Below are positions 36,995 to 44,574 of a stretch of DNA of 56,014 nucleotides, one piece after another. The DNA is taken from NCBI GenBank assembly GCA_937981985.1, contig CALJNB010000089.1:1-56014 (forward strand). Direction: 5' to 3'. Every line of letters begins with the position of its first letter. Within the stretch, counting starts at the first letter, position 1. Origin of the DNA: an uncultured bacterium (lineage in GTDB: Bacteria; Myxococcota_A; Bradymonadia; Bradymonadales; Bradymonadaceae). A program made the translations under genes and the position numbers. A model generated the notes under the pieces. That model saw only the letters and a list, made by a program, of their open reading frames with translations, did not search any database and was not told the DNA's origin.

Positions 36995-37642
36995 CTAGTT
37001 ACAAGTAAAAGCGGCACGTTCAACACATAGGCTTGAAGTCTCATCACACTCTAGGAAACCAACACAAGAAAATAGTGCATCGGAATCACAAGCTTGTCCC
37101 AACTTGGCCTGAACTTTACAGGTAGGCGCAGCGGCAAGTGCATCGCAATACAGACCCTCTTGACAACCAAAGCGTGCAGGACAGGGCTCATCAACTGCGA
37201 TGAGATCAGCGCAAACGCCTTCTTCCATCGTACCTTCGGTTTTGCAATAGGCGGTATTCGCATCACATTGACCGAAAAGACAGGTTTCACCTTTCAACTT
37301 CTTTGTCTTGCAAACTGCTTCAAAGACTCCCATATCGCACTGATCGATTCGTCCGTCACACTGTTCTCTTGGATCCGCGCAAGATTCGCCCGTTGCGGTG
37401 AACGCGCGACACACACCGTCGCAAAAATCATCTGCTTTCGGAGCGCAGTATCCATCCTGGCACTTGGAATCAATATCGCAATCTGAACCCAGTGGTAGTT
37501 CTACGCCCTTAGCATCATCAGACTTTCCATTGTTGTTCGATTGTTGATTGTTGGCGGTGTTGTTCTCAGTATCAGAAGCACTTCCGCATGCAACAAGGAC
37601 AAGACAACTTACAAATAAAATTCCTTTAATCATATTTTTCAT
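36995..37642 (-). CDS. 22-Cys lipoprotein, array gene 1
   Basis: First from the left of six tandem paralogues. 215 aa: signal MIKGILFVSCLVLVACG with a clear lipobox, the shortest linker of the six (about 30 residues, Asn/Gln/Ser, no regular unit), then a domain with 22 cysteines starting GSDCDIDSKCQDGYC and ending FTCN. The cysteine pattern repeats roughly as C-x(4-6)-C-x4-YC-x(6-10)-C, four to five times, like small EB/Dickkopf-type modules, suggesting eleven disulfides and a place outside the cytoplasm. Gly after the lipid Cys predicts outer-membrane sorting by the E. coli rule. Ligand or function unknown. Confidence 0.82.
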   Translation of the reverse strand: MKNMIKGILFVSCLVLVACGSASDTENNTANNQQSNNNGKSDDAKGVELPLGSDCDIDSKCQDGYCAPKADDFCDGVCRAFTATGESCADPREQCDGRIDQCDMGVFEAVCKTKKLKGETCLFGQCDANTAYCKTEGTMEEGVCADLIAVDEPCPARFGCQEGLYCDALAAAPTCKVQAKLGQACDSDALFSCVGFLECDETSSLCVERAAFTCN

Positions 37643-37679
37643 ATTTAAGCTCGTTTTAAGTTATTCAATTATTGATGGC

Positions 37680-37708
37680 AAAGTAGGGAACAATCTTCAC
37701 TATTTCAA
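37680..37708 (-). promoter_or_regulatory. Promoter-like element of array gene 1
   Basis: TTGAAA and TACTTT with a 17-base spacer, 38 bases upstream of the ATG. All six array genes carry a similar element at a similar place. Confidence 0.5.
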
Positions 37709-37720
37709 CTTGTACCACAT

Positions 37721-37742
37721 AAAAAAGACCCGAAGGTCGTCC
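37721..37742 (-). terminator. Terminator of array gene 2
   Basis: Minus strand GACC-TTCG-GGTC then six T: a short stem capped by a very stable UUCG loop. Confidence 0.75.
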
Positions 37743-37764
37743 ATATGTTCAGATAGACCCAAAT

Positions 37765-38538
37765 CTAGTCACACGTAATGGGGGTTCTTGCCACGCATAC
37801 ACCTGAGTCATTACACTCGGTTTTAAGACCTAAACATGGAAAGAGTGCGTCCTTATCACAGGCATCACCCAACGCGGCCTTTGCTTTACATGTGGGCGCA
37901 TCGGCAAGCGAATCGCAATAGAATTCTTCGGCACATCCAAAGTTCTGTGGACAAGGTTGCTCAAGACCAATTCGATCAGAACACGTGCCCTCGTCCATTC
38001 CCGCTTCGATTTTACAATAGGTCTCTGTGCCACATTGCCCAGCAAGATCGCAAACTTCGCCTTTGACTTTGACGGTCTTACAAACGGTCTCAAATAGGCC
38101 CAAATCACACTGATCGATTCTAAAATCACACATCGTCCCAATGGCCCCGCACATATCGCCAGTCGCTAAAAATTCCGTACAAATACCATCACAAAAATCT
38201 TGGTCTTTGGGTGCGCAATGTCCATTCATGCACGTATCGTTTATCGTGCAATCGGCGCCAAGAGGAAGTTCTACGGCGGTCGTAGTCCCATTATTAGCGG
38301 TCGTTGTTCCGTTATTACCGGTTGATGTCGCGTTATTGCCAGCTGTGCTTCCATTGTTGCCAGTTGATGTCCCGTTATTACCGGCCGAGCTTCCATTATT
38401 TCCGGTTGAAGTTCCGTTATTTCCGTTGGACGTTTTATTATTGGTTTTAGCGTTATTTGTTGCACCGTTATTGTCATTTCCACAAGCGACAACCGAAAAA
38501 CAAGTTAACAACACGATTGCTTTCATCATTTTTTTCAT
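37765..38538 (-). CDS. 22-Cys lipoprotein, array gene 2
   Basis: 257 aa. Signal MMKAIVLLTCFSVVACG, then the longest regular linker of the array: seven 7-residue units of the type NNG-T-S-T-G (21 bases each). The cysteine domain begins GADCTINDTCMNGHC and ends ITCD, again with 22 cysteines. Its domain is closest by eye to array gene 1 (FRIDQCDLGLFETVCKT versus GRIDQCDMGVFEAVCKT), so these two are probably the most recent duplicates. AAAGGA eight bases upstream supports the ATG. Confidence 0.83.
   Translation of the reverse strand: MKKMMKAIVLLTCFSVVACGNDNNGATNNAKTNNKTSNGNNGTSTGNNGSSAGNNGTSTGNNGSTAGNNATSTGNNGTTTANNGTTTAVELPLGADCTINDTCMNGHCAPKDQDFCDGICTEFLATGDMCGAIGTMCDFRIDQCDLGLFETVCKTVKVKGEVCDLAGQCGTETYCKIEAGMDEGTCSDRIGLEQPCPQNFGCAEEFYCDSLADAPTCKAKAALGDACDKDALFPCLGLKTECNDSGVCVARTPITCD
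38283..38428 (-). repeat. 21-bp in-frame minisatellite, array gene 2
   Basis: About seven units of 21 bases (plus strand CCGTTATTACCGGTTGATGT plus one base, with variants) encode NNGxxxG. Because the unit is a multiple of three, gain or loss would change linker length without a frameshift. Confidence 0.9.
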
Positions 38539-38575
38539 TACAAAATTCCTTTCAAGTCAATAAGTTAATCGGGGT

Positions 38576-38604
38576 TGAATAGTTCAACTTCGGAAACTCT
38601 TCAA
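38576..38604 (-). promoter_or_regulatory. Promoter-like element of array gene 2
   Basis: TTGAAG and TATTCA with a 17-base spacer, 38 bases upstream of the ATG. Confidence 0.5.
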
Positions 38605-38617
38605 CATGAGATAGATC

Positions 38618-38640
38618 AAAAAAAACGGCCCTTAGGCCGC
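38618..38640 (-). terminator. Terminator of array gene 3
   Basis: Minus strand GCGGCC-TAA-GGGCCG then eight T. Confidence 0.8.
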
Positions 38641-38669
38641 AAAAGTTGTAAGATTGGATCGGACTATAA

Positions 38670-39398
38670 CTAGTTGCAAACCACAGGGGCGACACACTTT
38701 CGGGTGGCGCGATTACAAGTGTAGGGAGCCTTACAAGCTTTCTCGGTCGCTTCGTCACACTCACCGCCTAGTTCAACGTTCTGAGTTTTGCAGACTGGCG
38801 CACTAAAGTCAGACCAATCACAATATGAACCTTCTTCACAACCGGTTAGCGACTGACACAATTCCCCGACCGCAAGAAGATCGGCACAGACATTGCCGTT
38901 TCGTCTGTCACAAAAAAGATTATCTTCGCATAGCGTTGGCGCGCATGATTCGCCTTTTGCCACTTTCTGCTCACATGTTCCTGACCCAAATTTAACGCAG
39001 ACCGAATTAGGATCACACGTTCCTTCATCATCAGCGCAGGCATCACCGATTGCTAAATACGCAGTGCAAACACCATCGCAAATATCTCCTGCTTTAGGAT
39101 TACAAAAACCACCGTTACACACATCACCGTCTGCGCAATCAGCACCTAATGCAAGTCCACCAGCATTGGTGGTTCCGTTATTTACGGTCGATGTCCCATT
39201 ATTATTCCCTGCCGACGTGCCATTATTATTTGGTGTGGTTGTGTTATTGCTGGACCTGTCATTATTGGGCGCATCCGATTTTCCGCCGGAATTATTAGTC
39301 ATCGCATCATTATTTTCGGAGTCCGATTCGGAACCACACGCCGCGAGTCCAAGACATCCTACAAATACTATCCCTTTAATCATTTTTTGCATTTTCAT
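38670..39398 (-). CDS. 22-Cys lipoprotein, array gene 3
   Basis: 242 aa. Signal MIKGIVFVGCLGLAACG. The linker mixes acidic and Asn-rich parts (NNSGGKSDAPNNDRSSNN) with three looser NNNGTSAG-like units. The domain begins GADCADGDVCNGGFC and ends VVCN; 22 cysteines. It is the most diverged in its second half (SVCVKFGSGTCEQK, ATEKACKAPYTCNRATRKC), with more Arg and Lys than its sisters, so its ligand surface may differ. No regular unit length in the linker. Confidence 0.82.
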   Translation of the reverse strand: MKMQKMIKGIVFVGCLGLAACGSESDSENNDAMTNNSGGKSDAPNNDRSSNNTTTPNNNGTSAGNNNGTSTVNNGTTNAGGLALGADCADGDVCNGGFCNPKAGDICDGVCTAYLAIGDACADDEGTCDPNSVCVKFGSGTCEQKVAKGESCAPTLCEDNLFCDRRNGNVCADLLAVGELCQSLTGCEEGSYCDWSDFSAPVCKTQNVELGGECDEATEKACKAPYTCNRATRKCVAPVVCN

Positions 39399-39431
39399 TT
39401 AAGCCTCCTCAGCCATTCAGTCAGGCCGGAC

Positions 39432-39460
39432 AATTTAGTAGAAAAACTTAGAATATTCAA
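39432..39460 (-). promoter_or_regulatory. Promoter-like element of array gene 3
   Basis: TTGAAT and TAAATT with a 17-base spacer, 34 bases upstream of the ATG. Confidence 0.45.
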
Positions 39461-39469
39461 CTTACCTGC

Positions 39470-39489
39470 AAAAAAAACGACCTAAGGCC
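39470..39489 (-). terminator. Weak terminator of array gene 4
   Basis: Minus strand GGCC-TTA-GGTC followed by eight T. The stem is short, weaker than in the other array genes. Confidence 0.6.
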
Positions 39490-39514
39490 AATTTAAGTGA
39501 AGTGTATGTCTCAT

Positions 39515-40270
39515 TTAGTTGCAAGTAACGCCAAGCGATGACGCAACACACTTCATGTCGACGGAATCGCAAAAAGTTCCTCTCACGCATTGATCGGCAG
39601 TCGCATCTGTACATGTCTCATTTTCTTTGATGCTTTTTGCCTTGCAGACAAAACTATCGTCGCAATAAAAATCAAAATCACACCCGATGCCTTCTGGGCA
39701 TGCCCCGTCTAAACCAATCATGTCGGCACATACTCCATCAGTTAGCGCGGCGTCGTCTGTAACATCACAAAATAAACCGAATACGCATTCAGCGGCTTTA
39801 CAAGCCTCGCCTTTATCGGGTTTCGCGACACATGTGTTTGAATCGTCAAAGTCACATTTTGTAATTACCGAATCGCATCGCTTCGAGGTGGTGTTACAAT
39901 CTTGGCCCACTGCGGCGTAAGCTACACAGGTCCCATCACAGGGATCGCTTGTATACTCACAAAATCCCCCGTTGCAATTATCCGTTATGGCGCAATCACT
40001 ACCGATCGTCAGCCCGCTATTCGTCGTACCGTTATTAGCGTTCGTGGTACCGTTATTTCCAATTGATGTTCCGTTATTCCCCTTGGATGTTCCGTTATTG
40101 GCGTTCGTGGTTCCGTTATTCCCCTTCGATGTTCCGTTATTCTCGTTGGATGTTCCGTTATTTGTAGAACCTTTGTTGTTTGAGGCGTTGCTTTCAGCAT
40201 CCGAGTCACTGCCACAGGCTGCGAACGCAAAGCAACACAGAAATATAGTGCCTATCATCATTTTTTTCAT
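39515..40270 (-). CDS. 22-Cys lipoprotein, array gene 4
   Basis: 251 aa. Signal MMIGTIFLCCFAFAACG, then a linker of seven 7-residue NNGTxxx units alternating two kinds (NNGTSKG and NNGTTNA). The domain begins GSDCAITDNCNGGFC and ends VTCN, with 22 cysteines. It is the most acidic copy (CDFDDSNTC, CDFDFYCDDSFVC), which may allow cation binding, though this is speculation. Unit order in the linker (A-B-A-A-B-B-like) suggests unequal exchange within the repeat. Confidence 0.83.
   Translation of the reverse strand: MKKMMIGTIFLCCFAFAACGSDSDAESNASNNKGSTNNGTSNENNGTSKGNNGTTNANNGTSKGNNGTSIGNNGTTNANNGTTNSGLTIGSDCAITDNCNGGFCEYTSDPCDGTCVAYAAVGQDCNTTSKRCDSVITKCDFDDSNTCVAKPDKGEACKAAECVFGLFCDVTDDAALTDGVCADMIGLDGACPEGIGCDFDFYCDDSFVCKAKSIKENETCTDATADQCVRGTFCDSVDMKCVASSLGVTCN
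40021..40170 (-). repeat. 21-bp in-frame minisatellite, array gene 4
   Basis: About seven 21-base units. The block with plus-strand GTTCCGTTATT recurs at nearly every unit, and the two unit kinds alternate. It encodes the Asn/Gly/Thr linker. Confidence 0.9.
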
Positions 40271-40306
40271 TTGAAACTCTTCTAAACTAGGGGGGTGAGT
40301 TCCTGA

Positions 40307-40334
40307 AGAATACCTCCTCTTATCAAAAATTCAA
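40307..40334 (-). promoter_or_regulatory. Promoter-like element of array gene 4
   Basis: TTGAAT and TATTCT with a 16-base spacer, 37 bases upstream of the ATG. Confidence 0.45.
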
Positions 40335-40343
40335 TCAGCTCAT

Positions 40344-40370
40344 AAAAAAGGCGACCCAATGGTCACCTTT
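40344..40370 (-). terminator. Terminator of array gene 5
   Basis: Minus strand AGGTGACC-ATT-GGGTCGCCT with a T run after it. Confidence 0.8.
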
Positions 40371-40397
40371 ATTCGCGATTCGATTCAAAGCTAGAGA

Positions 40398-41126
40398 TTA
40401 ATCACAACTCACTGGCGGTGCCGGAGCAACACACTTACCCGTACCACCGTTATCGCAATAATTAGGGAATTTACAAAGTGATGGCGTTGCGGTGCAATCC
40501 TCACCTAGGTCCAGATTCATCTCCAAACAGGTATCGTTTACGCAGACGGCGTTGGTAATACAAGTAGCTCCAAATTCACAAGAGCCACCTATAGCAATCG
40601 GGTCCGAGCAGGCCCCCATCGCGCCACCGTCCTCTGTTTTTTTACAAAACAAACCCGACTCGCATTCACCCGTTGTGCACGCCGCCCCCTTAGCAATCCT
40701 CACAATCACAATACATGTATTTGTATCTCCAAAATCACATTCATCAGCCGCGGGGTCGCAAAGCCCCTCCCCCATTGCACAGGACGCGCCGGTCTCTAGA
40801 AAATCCACACACACACCATCACAAGGGTCTGTGGCTTTGAGGGTACAAAGCCCACCCATGCATACATCACCTGCAGAACAATCATCGCCGTTGGTCAGTT
40901 CACCGCCTGTAGACATCCCGTTATTACTCCCCGTGCCGTTATTAGTAGCCGTTGAGGTTCCGTTATTACTACCTGTGGTGGTTCCGTTGTTAGTGCCGGT
41001 GGAGGTTGCGTTATTACCGTTAGAGGTATTATTATTCGTTGCGTTGTTTTTGTCGTTATTATCAGTCCCGCATGCGGATAAGACTAAACAGCACACGAAT
41101 AGAGTTCCATTGATCCTTTTTTTCAT
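40398..41126 (-). CDS. 22-Cys lipoprotein, array gene 5
   Basis: 242 aa from ATG 41126 (MKKRINGTLF); a start at 41141 would add five residues. Signal ends LVLSACG. The linker has 7- and 8-residue units (NNGTTTGS, NNGTSTAT). The domain begins GDDCSAGDVCMGGLC and ends VSCD; 22 cysteines. It departs from its sisters in the fourth module (CEFGATCITNAVCVNDTC) where the YCD motif is lost, and has the hydrophobic insert CIVIVRIAKGAAC, so it is the outlier of the family in the core. Confidence 0.82.
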   Translation of the reverse strand: MKKRINGTLFVCCLVLSACGTDNNDKNNATNNNTSNGNNATSTGTNNGTTTGSNNGTSTATNNGTGSNNGMSTGGELTNGDDCSAGDVCMGGLCTLKATDPCDGVCVDFLETGASCAMGEGLCDPAADECDFGDTNTCIVIVRIAKGAACTTGECESGLFCKKTEDGGAMGACSDPIAIGGSCEFGATCITNAVCVNDTCLEMNLDLGEDCTATPSLCKFPNYCDNGGTGKCVAPAPPVSCD

Positions 41127-41161
41127 TTCTACGCTCTTCATTAGTGAAATTCTTTAAGGAG

Positions 41162-41190
41162 AAGATAGTCTGCTAATTGTTATTCTACAA
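41162..41190 (-). promoter_or_regulatory. Promoter-like element of array gene 5
   Basis: TTGTAG and TATCTT with a 17-base spacer, about 36 bases upstream of the ATG. Confidence 0.45.
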
Positions 41191-41206
41191 TAGCTTGGGA
41201 ATCAGC

Positions 41207-41232
41207 AAAAAAAAGACGACCCGAAGGTCGTC
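41207..41232 (-). terminator. Terminator of array gene 6
   Basis: Minus strand GACGACC-TTCG-GGTCGTC then eight T; the strongest hairpin of the array, with a UUCG loop. Confidence 0.88.
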
Positions 41233-41260
41233 AACTAAAATCTGTTCGGTTTATGAGAGA

Positions 41261-41953
41261 TTAGTCACAGGTCGGCGCTACGGCTTCGATGCAAGTATTT
41301 GTGTCAGCTAAGTCACAGTAATAAGGTGATTTACACTGTGCTGCAGTAGTTGCGTCACAATCGCCGTCTTTATCGATGGTTTTTGCTTTACAAACGGGTG
41401 CTGCGGGGTCTGTAGCGTCGCAATAAAGATCAGCTTCACATCCGAAGAATGCAGGACATGGCTGATCAACAGCGATAAGGTCTGCACAAGTTCCAGTCAT
41501 ATCTCCAGCCATTGCTTTTTCACAGTAAAGACCGGTCTCACATTGTCCGCTGAAACACTCTGCGTCCTTTGCTGCTTTGGCGGTACAAACTTTTGTTCCG
41601 GCTGCATCACAAACAGATGTTGTGAAATCACAAACACCTTCGCCGGCTGCACACATATCGCCGATTGCTAACCATGCAGCGCAGGTACCAACACACATAT
41701 CTGCGGCTGGGTCTGTAACCATACAGTATCCGTCAGTACAAGTATCGCTAGGTTTGCAATCCGCACCGGTCGTTAATCCACCAGTAGACATACCGTTGTT
41801 AGACATACCGTTGTTAGACATACTGTTGTTAGACATGCCGTTATTCGACATACCGTTGTTAGACATTCCGTTGTTATCGTCGTTATTGTCGCTTCCACAA
41901 GCGGCCAATGCTAAGCAACATACGAATACGGTTCCTTTGATCATTTTCTTCAT
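41261..41953 (-). CDS. 22-Cys lipoprotein, array gene 6
   Basis: 230 aa. Signal MIKGTVFVCCLALAACG. Its linker is different in kind: six 5-residue units NNGMS. The domain begins GADCKPSDTCTDGYC and ends PTCD; 22 cysteines. Richer in Ala than the others. AAAGGAG precedes the ATG at good spacing, the best ribosome binding site of the array, and with the best terminator this may be the most strongly expressed copy. It is the right-hand, first-read member, but the others have their own promoters. Confidence 0.84.
   Translation of the reverse strand: MKKMIKGTVFVCCLALAACGSDNNDDNNGMSNNGMSNNGMSNNSMSNNGMSNNGMSTGGLTTGADCKPSDTCTDGYCMVTDPAADMCVGTCAAWLAIGDMCAAGEGVCDFTTSVCDAAGTKVCTAKAAKDAECFSGQCETGLYCEKAMAGDMTGTCADLIAVDQPCPAFFGCEADLYCDATDPAAPVCKAKTIDKDGDCDATTAAQCKSPYYCDLADTNTCIEAVAPTCD
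41786..41877 (-). repeat. 15-bp in-frame minisatellite, array gene 6
   Basis: Six 15-base units (plus strand GACATACCGTTGTTA with few changes) encode NNGMS. Unit length and sequence differ from the 21-base units in array genes 2 and 4, so this linker arose separately. Confidence 0.92.
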
Positions 41954-41989
41954 TCTAGACTCCTTTAAGTCAATGGGTTTGGTTCCACC

Positions 41990-42018
41990 TAGATAGCCAA
42001 ACCTGCTAAATACCGCAA
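41990..42018 (-). promoter_or_regulatory. Promoter-like element of array gene 6
   Basis: TTGCGG and TATCTA with a 17-base spacer, 37 bases upstream of the ATG. Confidence 0.45.
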
Positions 42019-42052
42019 TACGCTAAATTAAATTTTAAAACACACAATATTT

Positions 42053-42586
42053 TTATTGAATCATCATTACATCCCCAAAATCCAAGAGATCTTGTCCCCC
42101 GAGCTCAGACGGAACATCTGCTTCCAAACCCAATCTTAGTAATGCCATACCGAGACTTGAAACGTGGATGGTATCGGTACTTTGAATGGTCCATGTCTGG
42201 TCATCGACAACGGTACTCGGAGGATTGACCCTGATATATGAGGCATCGTAATGATCAAATTCAGATTTCCTAAAGCCGGGCAAACAGACCAATACAACGC
42301 GTGGGATATCATTTTTCAATACCCTCTTATGAAATCGATCCATAACTAAAGGCGGCGTGCATAATATGATTGAAAAAGCCCCTTCGAGATCAATTTCAGA
42401 CGAGCGCTCAATATCATCCTGCCTCCACTCTACCCCCACAACCCAAGGTTCTTCCAATTCATCGATCTCCGGTTTACCTTCCAAGGAAATCGAAACAACC
42501 TCATGACCAAGAGCAACCGCTAGCCTACATAACTCGCGGCCGATAAATCCCGAACCACCAATCACTATTACCTTTTCACGTTGCAT
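42053..42586 (-). CDS. NAD(P)-binding Rossmann-fold protein (epimerase-like)
   Basis: 177 aa. N-terminal KVIVIGGSGFIGRELCRLA is a GxxGxxG dinucleotide-binding motif as in NAD-dependent epimerases and atypical short-chain dehydrogenases. The rest is much shorter than a full epimerase (about 300 aa) and the YxxxK catalytic motif is not seen, so it may be a sensor or a reduced enzyme. ATG 42586 is chosen for GGAGG five bases upstream. It diverges from the NERD pseudokinase gene across about 30 bases, so the two promoters must overlap the coding starts. Confidence 0.75.
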   Translation of the reverse strand: MQREKVIVIGGSGFIGRELCRLAVALGHEVVSISLEGKPEIDELEEPWVVGVEWRQDDIERSSEIDLEGAFSIILCTPPLVMDRFHKRVLKNDIPRVVLVCLPGFRKSEFDHYDASYIRVNPPSTVVDDQTWTIQSTDTIHVSSLGMALLRLGLEADVPSELGGQDLLDFGDVMMIQ

Positions 42587-42615
42587 CACAACCTCCGATG
42601 TGGGAACACTCCATA

Positions 42616-43992
42616 ATGGCAAGATATATACCCATTGGGCAACCCATAAATAGAGCCGAAGAGAACGGATTGAGATCCCTACGAGACCTCCTTCCTGACC
42701 ATTACGTCATTCTCGGAAGTTTCGATCTTAACCTTGCCGGAAGATCGAATTCTCTTGAGTTCGATGCGGTAATAATTGGCGAGCATTCAATCTACGCGGT
42801 GGAAATAAAAGGCTGGTCCGGAAAAATTCACCTGCGTCAAAACCAATGGGAATTGGAATGGGGACGGATGACCAATCCCTTCTTTAATTTAGAACGCAAA
42901 GCCAAGGCCCTGCGCACCTTTCTAGGAGAAAATGTAAACAATTTCCCAAATATCCCGGTCGAATCCATCGTCCATTTACCGCGTTCACCAGAACTCAAAG
43001 GTGAACTGCCACGCGGCAATATCGTATGTGGACTTACAGAAATTCTAGAACGTTTCGCATGTGAACAAAGAATTTACGACTTAGGACCCGGCCCCCTTCT
43101 CAACGAAGAATTAAAAACGCAAGTCATCGACGCCATGATTCCCCTATCTAAACCTACAAGCGAACTGAAAGTGGTCTCTGACTATGAAATTCTAGGCGAG
43201 ATAGATAAGGGACAAGCCGATTATCGAGAGTTCGTAGGACGCCATAAGCTTCTTAAGTCTCGAAATCGCGTTCGAATTAAGCGTTATTCAATGGATCCTC
43301 TCGCTACGATAGCCGAGCGCCAAAGGTCCTTTGAACACATTCTTCGCGATATGGAAGCGATCACCGAGTTAGAAGAAAACCCCTATGTTGCAAGGGGATA
43401 CGACGTCATCCGCGATCGTAAAGATGAATTAAATTTCTACCTTGTCGGCGAATGGGTCGGCACAAAAACCTTAGAGACGATCGCAAAAAGCCAGGAAGCG
43501 ATCTTCTACGGCGAGGACAGATTAACCTCAATTAAAAAGCTCGCGGTCCATCTTTTGAGTGGAATTGATTTCATGCATCAGCAGGGCATCGTGCATCGAA
43601 ACCTGCGATCTTCAGTAATTCATATTACCAAGAACCCCGAAATCCCTCTGAAGATAGCAGATTTTGAATTTGCTCGAATCAGCCACCTTCCGACAATTTT
43701 GGATGATACTCAACTGAACTTCAATACGAGTATCGCCCCCGAATTGTGGCAAAAAGCAGAACATGATCACCGCGTGGATATCTTTTCATGTGGATGTATC
43801 TTATTCGAATTGTTCACCGGAGAGCCCTTCATCTCCTCCTTGAACATAACCGAACCGAGTAAAATCTGGGCCGATAAAGCAGGACGAATTAAGGACAAAG
43901 AGCTCCGAAAAACGCTTGGGAGTTGCCTTGAGACAAACCCAGACGACCGCCCTAGTATTGCCCAACTTATCGCCTTTTTCGAACAAAATTGA
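42616..43992 (+). CDS. NERD domain fused to a protein kinase-like (pseudokinase) domain
   Basis: 458 aa. NERD nuclease-related domain (about 15-130) with EFDAVI and AVEIKGW carrying the D50, E63 and K65 of the nuclease-like core. A kinase-fold domain follows (about 188-455): K222 in VRIKRY, IVHRNLRSSVI at 325-335 where canonical kinases have HRD and a later Asn, and IADFEFAR at 347-354 in place of DFG, then IAPELW and a normal C-lobe (DIFSCGCILFELFTG). Loss of HRD Asp, the metal-binding Asn and the DFG Gly argues for a pseudokinase. ATG 42598 is an alternative start. Confidence 0.88.
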   Translation: MARYIPIGQPINRAEENGLRSLRDLLPDHYVILGSFDLNLAGRSNSLEFDAVIIGEHSIYAVEIKGWSGKIHLRQNQWELEWGRMTNPFFNLERKAKALRTFLGENVNNFPNIPVESIVHLPRSPELKGELPRGNIVCGLTEILERFACEQRIYDLGPGPLLNEELKTQVIDAMIPLSKPTSELKVVSDYEILGEIDKGQADYREFVGRHKLLKSRNRVRIKRYSMDPLATIAERQRSFEHILRDMEAITELEENPYVARGYDVIRDRKDELNFYLVGEWVGTKTLETIAKSQEAIFYGEDRLTSIKKLAVHLLSGIDFMHQQGIVHRNLRSSVIHITKNPEIPLKIADFEFARISHLPTILDDTQLNFNTSIAPELWQKAEHDHRVDIFSCGCILFELFTGEPFISSLNITEPSKIWADKAGRIKDKELRKTLGSCLETNPDDRPSIAQLIAFFEQN

Positions 43993-44090
43993 GCCAGTCG
44001 ACTCACTCCAAAAATTTCAACTTGTGTTTTTTTTCCCGGACCCTATATTTGGGTGTAGAGTCACGTCAAAATGTCTCGTCTTTTGAATAC

Positions 44091-44480
44091 GGGGGCGCAA
44101 TGGTTTCGACACGGGTACTGAGGTGTGCGTGGCGTGTCGTGGGTACAGAGTGACCACGTCAAACCACTTTGTAAAACACAATTGCCAACGATAATGTTGC
44201 GCTTCGAGCTGCTGCGTAAGTAGCCGCTTGAGCCCTGCACTCTAAGTAGTGCACGCCGATTTTTAGTTATAGCTTGCGAGCTAAAGACGGCGTTTAAACA
44301 GTAAGCTTATGCGTTCTAAGTTTCATCCTTTGAGAGAACGCGAGATAAAAAAGGGTGCTCCGCAATTGTGGCCTGTTCGTGGGCAGCAAGAGTTGAGTTT
44401 AAACGAAACGTTTACGGACTACACACGTAGAAGCGTATAGCGACGATTCGTGGACGCGGGTTCAATTCCCGCCGCCTCCA
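44091..44480 (+). ncRNA. ssrA: Transfer-messenger RNA
   Basis: Rescues stalled ribosomes and tags their products for breakdown. The 5' end GGGGGCG pairs with CGCCTCC before the discriminator A at 44480; CAATGGTTTCGAC and GGACGCGGGTTCAATTCCCGCC are the conserved tRNA-like parts. CCA is not encoded and must be added. The tag frame at 44184-44219 reads GCC-AAC-GAT-AAT-GTT-GCG-CTT-CGA-GCT-GCT-GCG-TAA: ANDNVALRAAA, with a typical ANDN start and an Ala-rich end. Length 390 nt. A strong hairpin terminator follows. Confidence 0.97.
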
Positions 44481-44488
44481 TTCAAAAT

Positions 44489-44524
44489 AAAAAACCCAAT
44501 CTTGAAAAAGATTGGGTTTTTTAT
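44489..44524. terminator. Bidirectional terminator after ssrA and pyrD
   Basis: CCCAATCTT-GAAA-AAGATTGGG (44495-44516) is flanked by A on the left and T on the right, so it can end both the tmRNA on the plus strand and the spoVR-pyrD transcript on the minus strand. Confidence 0.92.
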
Positions 44525-44574
44525 TTCCTTTTTTGTCAAAATTAGTGGGTTCGCTTGTTTCAGCTGATGATAGA

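Noticed and set aside
38283-38428. Regular direct repeats suggesting a CRISPR array
   Set aside because: The units are 21 bases, back to back, without spacers, and in frame inside a lipoprotein gene.
40492-41157. Plus-strand frame of 221 codons
   Set aside because: Opposite array gene 5; its Pro/Leu/Val repeats are only the antisense of the Asn/Gly/Thr linker.
44022-44048. TTGTGT / TATATT as an ssrA promoter
   Set aside because: Spacer is only about 15 bases and the -10 lies some 40 bases before the mature 5' end; too weak to list.
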